NCBI GenBank assembly: GCA_947579605.1
Contig: OX388314.1
Span: 13,699,982-13,763,981 of the forward strand
DNA length: 64,000 nucleotides
Direction of reading: 5' to 3'
From: Athripsodes cinereus
Lineage: Eukaryota > Arthropoda > Insecta > Trichoptera > Leptoceridae
Shown: positions 57,480-64,000 of the stretch, piece by piece
Position numbering within the stretch: position 1 is the stretch's first letter
Layout: each line of letters starts with the position of its first letter
Position numbers and translations under genes: made by a program
Notes under the pieces: generated by a model
Told to the model about the DNA's origin: nothing
What the model saw: only the letters and a program-made list of their open reading frames with translations
Databases searched by the model: none

Positions 57480-57745
57480 TAATTTTGCAGGTATTTTTCT
57501 CTACAATAAATCACAAACGGCTAAGTGAATACCGTGTGCAAAACAAACAAGGTGCTTTGCATTAACAAGTTTTCTAACTGTAATTTGGACCATCAGTAAC
57601 TATTGCCACAATATCGTATCTAGTGAGATATCGAACTCAGAATAGCGCTCTTCTAAAATACTAACACAAGTTTCGGCTGTCAGTGATTCATTGATGCGAA
57701 TGAGTCCCAAATTCTTGACTTATTTTATAATTGTATTAATCCCGA
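57480..57745 (-). pseudogene. hAT transposase remnant, N-terminal/central part
   Basis: On the minus strand: LRINESLTAETCVSILEERY and SEFDISLDTI, then after a shift IVAIVTDGPNYS and HLVCFAHGIHLAVCDLLY. IVAIVTDG..N is the second-acidic-residue region and CxxHxxHLxxxD the CxxH block of hAT transposases. Contains frameshifts and stops. Belongs to the outer element 54793-57839. Confidence 0.7.
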
Positions 57746-57839
57746 AAATCCCGGGATTTCTTAAATTTAATCCCGAAAATTTCGGGACTAAAATACGACC
57801 GGGATCCCGGGATTCGGGATCCCGGGATCGAATCCCCTA

Positions 57840-57905
57840 GTTACAATCCATTGGATTGGTCTGCAACGAGTTTGGTTTTTTTTCTCCATTCGTCTCTATT
57901 CTCAG
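57840..57905 (-). pseudogene. Retrotransposon C-terminus, target of the hAT insertion
   Basis: The minus strand reads ENRDEWRKKTKLVADQSNGL and a stop, nearly identical to the end of the element at 43830-44615. The sequence to the left of the hAT insertion (54765-54792, TATATATAATGAGTTACAAT) is its 3' tail, so the hAT landed at the stop codon. Confidence 0.85.
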
Positions 57906-57909
57906 GATA

Positions 57910-60090
57910 AATATTGTTTTTCTCTTTTGTACCTATATATGTTTTAATAGGTATGTGTTAATGTGACGTGCTTAAATGGAAGAAATCACTTCATAGTGAT
58001 GATCTCGCCATTGCATATCGTCTAATATATGCAAAAAGAATAAAATTAGTAAAAAAGTAAAACTATAATTATTTTCTATACTTTCAGCTGTCGATTACCA
58101 ACATGTAACCTTCTCAGGTACTATAATAGGTATATTTCAGTAAGAAAAATACCGTTGTATTGTAGACGTAGAAATACGAAGGGTTCCTCTTACTTTTTTA
58201 TATTACTCATTTATTTAGGTACAGGTAATCTTGATTTTCTTCTTTTTAAATTTTGTTCTATTTTCTTTTCTTTGCTGTCGTCTTAAGTTGTATTCACGGT
58301 AGTAAAATGTATGTAATATAATTTGAGCATACTTTCTTAGCATCTTTATTTAGTTCTCTTCGAATATTTTAGTGCTTTTTTCTTATAAATCGAGTATTAG
58401 TTTCATTGTACATGTACATTCTATAATAACGTAAAACTTTCTTGTTCTTACAGTATATAATTATATAATCTTGAATTGTATGCATCTTATACCATGTCTG
58501 AAGAGTATCGATATGAATTGTATAACACTAAAGTAAATTAAATTCATGTAGTAGTTTTCTCTCAGCACTGAAGTAACTTTAAACTGTAGAAACATGTAGA
58601 TTTGATGTAATACATAGGTAACTACATGACGTATTCTACTCAAAATTAGCATGCACTCAGTGCATTAAACCGTATTTTCGTACGAGTAGTTCTCTATGGC
58701 ATTCATCCTCCATTTTCGTGATTCCCTCGTTTGTTCTAAGGCATGAAAGTGTTACATAATAAATTCTAACATACCGTCGGATAGGCTTTATGCGATCAAT
58801 ATTACGATATATTATATGTATGTACTACGTATGTGTTTGCATATAAATGTGGCTCGGATGTTTTTAAATTGTTTAAGATTTATCGCACTTTGTTAATATT
58901 CAATGAAAAAATTATCAATCGTGGGAAGGAGGGAGTCTTTAAACTTTGATATAACTTCATAATTTTGCAATCGAGTTACCGAGCTATTTCAGTGCGTTCT
59001 AATTAGTTTGTGTAATGATTAAGAATTTGCGTTATTTGTTATTGCTTTTCGAACATTCTCATGTACCATGCCATGTTAGTCCGCTGTAAAAGTTCTTATA
59101 CTCTTTAATGTTTCTTTCAAGTTAACCGAAATGTTAAATTCGTCAAACGAAATGTTTCTACGTTTATTACATACTGAGTTTTCCGATATTTATAAAGAGT
59201 TCACCCACACCACACAAGTAATGTATAGAAAGTGAAGAGTTGTAGGTAGCATTATGTGATAAGACAAGACAGAACATCTGATATGCATGTGAACTTGATC
59301 ACTTTTTAACACATCACGTACCTATCTTATCTATATCATTTTATTTTGGTTTAGTTTCGTCGTTTTGTTCGTATTTTTGTGTGCGGTTTTATTGAGTGCA
59401 GAGGGTTGAGAGAAACGAGTGAAGCACCTACCGGACCAATCCATTTCCCATTTGAGGGTAGATCGAGGAATGGTTTTGTACCTCACCTGCTCTGCATAAC
59501 ATTGTGTCTGTTCATGTTTGTCTTTTTCATTGTCAGTGGAATGTACCTACTGTCGCGGTGACCCATCGTACATTATATAGGTGTTGGGTGTTGCTATTCC
59601 CGTTGTTTATTCCCCAGTAGGTATTCAGTGAGAAATATCGTTACCGGGGAACGCTAATGTGAGGAAAATACGATCCTATTTTTGTTAGAATAACGTAGCT
59701 ATTTAGTCATTCCCTTTATCATATCTACCAAATGAATTACTTTAATTTATTATGGCTCAGTATTTTTCCCGGCAACATTTTTATTTTTTGTCTACTTATT
59801 GTTAGTTAGTAAAAGATGTTTTGGTATTACGGCTGGAAGGTTTTAAAATATTATAAGACTTTTTTGAGGTTTATAGTTTGATTAATAATATTCTATAGTG
59901 ATTATTATTGCGAGCATATTTTATTTCTATAATAAGATAACAATATTATATTACATAGAGACTATCGAACCTTTTATGTAACTATTTAAAACTCAAATGT
60001 ATAACATGTGTTATAACGGGGAAAATGCAATTAGAAAATTCTATCCTAGAAAATCCCGTCAAGCCCCCGGGAAAGAATAAGTCGCATGCA
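57910..60090. other. Anonymous intronic sequence
   Basis: No gene recognised; the frame at 59379-59561 (+) has a hydrophobic end but no family resemblance. Confidence 0.45.
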
Positions 60091-60095
60091 CAATG

Positions 60096-60213
60096 GAGGA
60101 TAGTTTTGACGCGTTTCCACCCGTTGTGCGTTTTGCACAACACTGGATATGTTAGTTAATAGAAGCCATTGTAGTCCTGATTCCAGTAGATAAGTGCTTG
60201 TTAATATTTTTGC
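60096..60213. repeat. Local repeat, also at 60528 and at the window end
   Basis: GACGCGTTTCCACCCGTTGT and GCGTTTTGCACAACACTGGA recur at 60524-60570; the second half (GTTAGTTAATAGAAGCCATT to GCTTGTTAATATTTTTGC, 60151-60213) recurs at 63938-64000. The two halves are therefore separately repeated. Confidence 0.7.
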
Positions 60214-60611
60214 TCTGCATTTAAACACAATGTTATGTTAAAACTTATTTATGTTTTTATGCATCGTTAATTATTACACTTCCTAATTATTACCTGGACA
60301 TAATTATTGTTCTTCTACTTCGGTGATTAAAAGTATGTTTTCTTCGACGAAAATAATAACTAATGATTACAGCTTCTTCGTTATATGTACTATGTGTAGA
60401 TACATTTTGTACGCGTGTAAGAAAGATTAGATACCTATCTATTTTCACAAAATGGAAGTAGATCTCTTCATTGTTGAAATTTTTTTTACGTCTGCTTTTT
60501 TCAAATACTTATAACAAGATCGATGACGCGTTTCCACCCGTTTTGCGTTTTGCACAATACTGGATATGAGTTTAATTGGTTTTCTGGGTTTCGATAGGAA
60601 AAATAAATAAA

Positions 60612-60690
60612 TTACACGCAGTTTATCTGCTGGCTACCACACTTGTAGATATGTCGTGACGGTGTAGTTGTAGTAGTAGAAAATTCTGTT
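60612..60690 (+). repeat. SINE-like repeat, tail portion
   Basis: ACGCAGTTTATCTGCTGGCT, ACCACACTTGTAGATATGTC and GTGACGGTGTAGTTGTAGTA GTAG match the 3' end of the copy at 44935-45205. Confidence 0.55.
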
Positions 60691-60694
60691 TTCG

Positions 60695-61360
60695 TATTTA
60701 GGCTTCATAAAATAAGTTTTCTTACATACATTAAAACTAACCCTTTTTCATTGTGCTTGTCATTTATTTTTATCTACTTACAGAATATGTATGAAGTTTT
60801 CATTTCATGTTAAAATAAAAAGTGTTTGATATAATGATTTTCTCTTATTACTCGTCACTTTGAATCTATCCGTATCGTGTGAATATCAGGTTGCAATTTC
60901 CGTTTTATCACTTGCACATCGAATAGTCGTGAGTGCCATGAAATTGATTGAACGCATCGTACGGGAGTTAGGTAAGTTAGGTAATTGGCCTATGTACTTA
61001 TAGCTGTACTGAATAGAGACAGAAGAGACTTTTTGATGAGGGTGAGTCTGTTTGTGACATATACATATATAGTAAGGTGTACGGTGTATGAAGTAGATTG
61101 AGAGCTAAATAATAATCAAATAAAGCGCTCTTGTCTCTCGAGAGATTTTCTGAGCGCGATTACTGATTACTTAACACTACAAGCGCGCTCAGTTCTAAAA
61201 ATTCTTACCGTATACTACAAGAAATGTTCCCCTCTGGGAAACTTGGATTAGACGACTGGTACGTATAGACCCTGAGTTCGGGATCTGTTTAAGTAATCAT
61301 AAAACAATATAAATCTTCAGAATAAATATCAATTTAATATTTTGTTTATTTTTTGGATTA
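60695..61360. other. Anonymous intronic sequence
   Basis: No feature recognised; a GC-richer patch at 61120-61200 (GAGCGCGATTACTG, AAGCGCGCTCAG) forms a loose inverted pair. Confidence 0.4.
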
Positions 61361-61366
61361 CACTAT

Positions 61367-61590
61367 TCTATACTGTACCCTCACGTCGTGTCCCAAGTGG
61401 AGTAGGCAGACGGAACGCCATACACATCTATCCTTACATACTTTATCTACTTCTATCCTTTTGCTTCTTGTACATTCATACAATTTGTCATACACGCACA
61501 CCGACTTTCTTTACTTAACGGCCGTCCTGCATTTGATCCACGTGATTCTCAAACACCCGCGTTTTTTCACACCCCATCTTTTAGATTGTA
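61367..61590 (-). pseudogene. Retroelement ORF remnant, GxPRTTW family
   Basis: Best preserved of the three copies: the minus strand reads RWGVKKRGCLRITWIKCRTA, then a stop, KSVCVYDKLYECTRSKRIEV and DKVCKDRCVWRSVCLLHLGH. The final 'DR..WRS' is usual at the end of retrotransposon polyproteins. Related to 500-780 (+) and 29548-29770 (-). Confidence 0.55.
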
Positions 61591-61594
61591 TATC

Positions 61595-62535
61595 CATTTG
61601 GTCATCTTTTCGTCATCCATTTGTTCTATATGTTCAAATGCATTCTTAGAATTATTCCTGCAAAATTATTTTCCGAAAGAGTAGAAGTAAATTATAGAAG
61701 TTAAAATCCTTGTAATCAGAATAAAGATTAATGGTAAAAATATCATGCTAACGCAGCTACAACCCTCTTTTTGCCTCAGTAGGTATATCACATAACTTCA
61801 TGTAGAAACAGGCGACAACTTTTTTGTGCGACACAGCTCCCAGAGTTGGGAGAATTTATTCGTTTTTAAGAAACTGTTTTTTTATTCATTTCTTTTCCCA
61901 GAACAGAGAGAGACAATTTACTTTTGCCATTAAGTGTATCCTTTACGTAAAAGTTTCCCGGTTTTTTCTTCGCTTTTTCATAATAATTTCTATTTCACTA
62001 CGAAGTTTCATTGTTACTTTGGCATGCAGTTCTCGTTCACACGATTCTAAAGCTTTTTCTTCCCACTTGAATGCTAATATTTTCATTAGCTTGTAAGTAC
62101 ACTTTGAATTGTCAAGTTTTTCTGTCTATTCCTTTTTCTTCATTGCTTTTTCTAAAATGTTCAGTATATAATTATGAAGCAAAAATCAATTTAAGTACCT
62201 CTATTGTGTATGTTTTTTTATATTTTTATAACGTGAACGAATTTTAAATACGTATTTCTAGCATACAATCCTGTTATACCTTACTCTGTTTTCGTTGGAT
62301 TTAAATTTTATTAAACCATCATGTAAAACTTCCGAATTTGTTACCATACATTAATGTTACCTACTCATCGAGGTACAGCTTAGGAGGTTCTTACGTTTTT
62401 TCTCGATAAGGTAGAATATAAACAAAATTTTAATCAGTTAGGAAGTTATAAAAATAGAAGTGCATCTGGAGTTTGTACATTGAAGGAGACTCACCGTTCA
62501 TCCGAATATCGCAGAAGTCTGGGGACTTCCATATT
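61595..62535. other. Anonymous intronic sequence
   Basis: No feature recognised except the shared block at 62503-62532 (see 49840-50055). Confidence 0.4.
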
Positions 62536-62539
62536 TTAT

Positions 62540-63470
62540 GCGAATGGAGCTTGTACAGGAACGAAATGGTTGTAATAAAAAGTGGTGCAAGCTGCGTAGA
62601 AGCAAGGGTCGAACAAGGTGTTAGACAGGGGTGTTCAATGTCGCTAGCACTCTTTAACTGTTACACAGCGAGCCATTGATGAACTGAGAGAGGAAATGAA
62701 GAACTGGACAGTGTGTAAAATTAATAGGAAACAGGTTGACATGATTCGATATGCTGACGATATAGCATTGCTCGCAGACACTGAAAATGAGCTGAATGAA
62801 GCCTTAAGAAGAATAGAAAATATATTACAAAAAAAATGTATGGTCGTTGGAAGAGATGAGGCTATTGCGAACGTTGCCAATAATGGATTGAGTATTAATC
62901 AAGCAGGTAAAAGAATTTGTGTACTTGGGCAGCAAAATAAATCGGGATGGACGCTCCAAGCAGAATCAGGCAAAAATTGCTTTTAACCAAAAATCGAAAA
63001 CATCGAAATCCCCAAACATTGACTTAACGTTAGGAAGAATCTAAAGCTTTTATCTGGAGCATTTTGTTAAACGGTAGCGAGACGTGAACCACCTGCAAGA
63101 GTGGAAGCGGACAGTTGGCGGCCTTCGAGATGTTGTGCCACAGACGCGTGTTGAAGATCCATTGGTTGAAACATGTCGAAAACGAAGAGGTGTTGACCAG
63201 GGTAAGCGAAAGTAGGGAACTTCTTAAAAAGTCAGATTGAGCTGATTTTATAGTAGATTGACTATAAAATCAGGCTCATCACCATCGCGAAGGGCAAGAC
63301 CGAAAGCAGAAATAGTAGAGGCCGACCAAGACCAACCTATATAAATCAAGTGAAGAAGGACATGAACTTCAGCACATACCTACGTAGAATTAAAGAGACT
63401 AGTAGAAAATAATGGAGAAGAAAATCCAAACTCGTTGCAGATCAATTCAATGGATGGTAACCCACTATTT
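62540..63470 (+). pseudogene. Degenerate non-LTR retrotransposon, RT to C-terminus
   Basis: The + strand reads SLYRNEMVVIKSGASCVEAR and VEQGVRQGCSMSLALFN (motif B; residues 44-60 of the frame at 62473), shifts frame, then RKQVDMIRYADDIALLADTE with the catalytic YADD. Further shifts and stops follow, but recognisable blocks persist to KSKLVADQFNGW and a stop near 63463, followed by a TA-rich tail. It is an old copy of the family at 43815-44655 and extends further 5' than that copy. The remaining N-terminus is absent. Confidence 0.85.
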
Positions 63471-63474
63471 ATAT

Positions 63475-63935
63475 ACTGTATATGCGTTTTTCTGTATCTT
63501 TGTGTCTTATATTATTTACGTAGGCGGTTAAATTGGTATAGAATTGATATAATATGTAGTAATCTATTCCTTTTCCTCTAGTAAGTAGTTATTTGTTACG
63601 GGTTCAAGTAAGTCGACAGATGAATAGGATATTTCTATTCAAGTGGTCTTGTATTGTTCATCCTCATTGTTATGATCTATAATAGTACACAATATAATAT
63701 TGTTTATTTTATTTCTGGTGGGTATGTAACAAGTATTTGCCCGTTAACTGATTATGTACTTACTTATGTTATTTTAATTGTTGTATTATTAAAAAAATAC
63801 GATATATGTGCAGGGTCGCGGACTCAGCACAAGAATAATGTTACAATATTGTTTGTTCGTCGTGCACGGAATTGTCATGCAAATAATTACGATTACCTTA
63901 CTACAAGTAGTTACACCACTTGTCACTTACTTCTA
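63475..63935. other. Anonymous intronic sequence
   Basis: No feature recognised. Confidence 0.45.
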
Positions 63936-63937
63936 CT

Positions 63938-64000
63938 GTTAGTTATTAGAAGTCATTGTACTCCTGATTCCAGTACATAAATGCTTGTTAATATTTTTGC
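63938..64000. repeat. Second copy of the 60151-60213 repeat
   Basis: GTTAGTTATTAGAAGTCATT through CCTGATTCCAGTACATAAAT GC to the window edge; differs from 60151-60213 at only a few positions. It may continue beyond the window. Confidence 0.85.

Larger units (their letters stand above)
54793..57839. mobile_element. hAT transposon with nested insertions and 8-bp TSD
   Basis: A perfect duplication GTTACAAT flanks it (54785-54792 and 57840-57847). Ends are TAGGGGATTCGATCCCGAGC and, complemented, TAGGGGATTCGATCCCGGGA; both subterminal regions are crowded with TCCCGGGAT-type motifs. Remnants of its own transposase lie on the minus strand at 57745-57480 and 55640-55330. Between them sit a second hAT copy (55647-56386), a LINE tail (56387-56415) and a Penelope-like segment (56735-57345). 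The insertion target is the stop-codon region of a retrotransposon related to 43815-44655. Confidence 0.9.
45440..64000 (+). other. Start of the next CDK intron (at least 18.5 kb)
   Basis: Begins with GTAAGTA at 45440; no downstream kinase exon (catalytic Lys, PFTAIRE, HRD or DFG segment) was found before the window ends. Confidence 0.55.

Overview
This is a stretch of an AT-rich animal nuclear genome, almost certainly an insect (order not assignable from sequence alone). It has very long introns, GT-AG splice sites, and many degraded non-LTR retrotransposons, Penelope-like elements and DNA transposons. I see no bacterial-style gene packing and no rRNA genes. The single tRNA-like sequence looks like a SINE head.

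The only host gene I can support lies on the + strand and spans most of the window: part of a PFTAIRE-type cyclin-dependent kinase (CDK14/CDK15, Drosophila Eip63E family). Four exons are visible: 890-1045, 17579-17623 (45 nt), 27478-27665 and 45348-45439. Their phases agree, and the last carries the start of the kinase domain with the glycine-rich loop GEGSYATV. The first coding exon and the rest of the kinase domain lie outside the window. Introns are about 16.5, 9.9 and 17.7 kb, and the remaining ~18.5 kb is the start of another.

The introns are a museum of mobile elements. Non-LTR retrotransposon fragments occur at 105-326, 500-780, 1493-3098, 4195-4345, 5905-6065, 7540-8838, 8845-9725, 29548-29770, 43815-44655, 46900-47545, 50060-51215, 61367-61590 and 62540-63470. 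Penelope-like material (GIY-YIG endonuclease remnants plus terminal repeats carrying a hammerhead-like core) is at 7300-7410, 10560-10735, 26815-27320, 33440-33840, 36670-36805, 37925-38085, 47807-48286, 53565-53640 and 56735-57345. hAT-type elements with perfect 8-bp target duplications are at 23623-24033, 25084-25549, 35058-35553 and 54793-57839. The last was inserted into an older retrotransposon and itself received further insertions.

The most interesting item is 18704-20291. A degenerate, internally deleted copy of a cysteine-containing protein family, which I recall as an uncharacterised multi-copy arthropod protein, lies between 13-bp terminal inverted repeats (CACAGGTCTACAA) flanked by a TTA duplication. 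This suggests the family belongs to a cut-and-paste transposon. Other candidates are a perfect 158-bp inverted repeat around a Penelope C-terminus (47807-48286), a recurring stem-loop resembling a hammerhead ribozyme, and a chimeric LINE with its own GC-rich ORF (46900-47545).

All family assignments come from reading motifs by eye; no database search was run.
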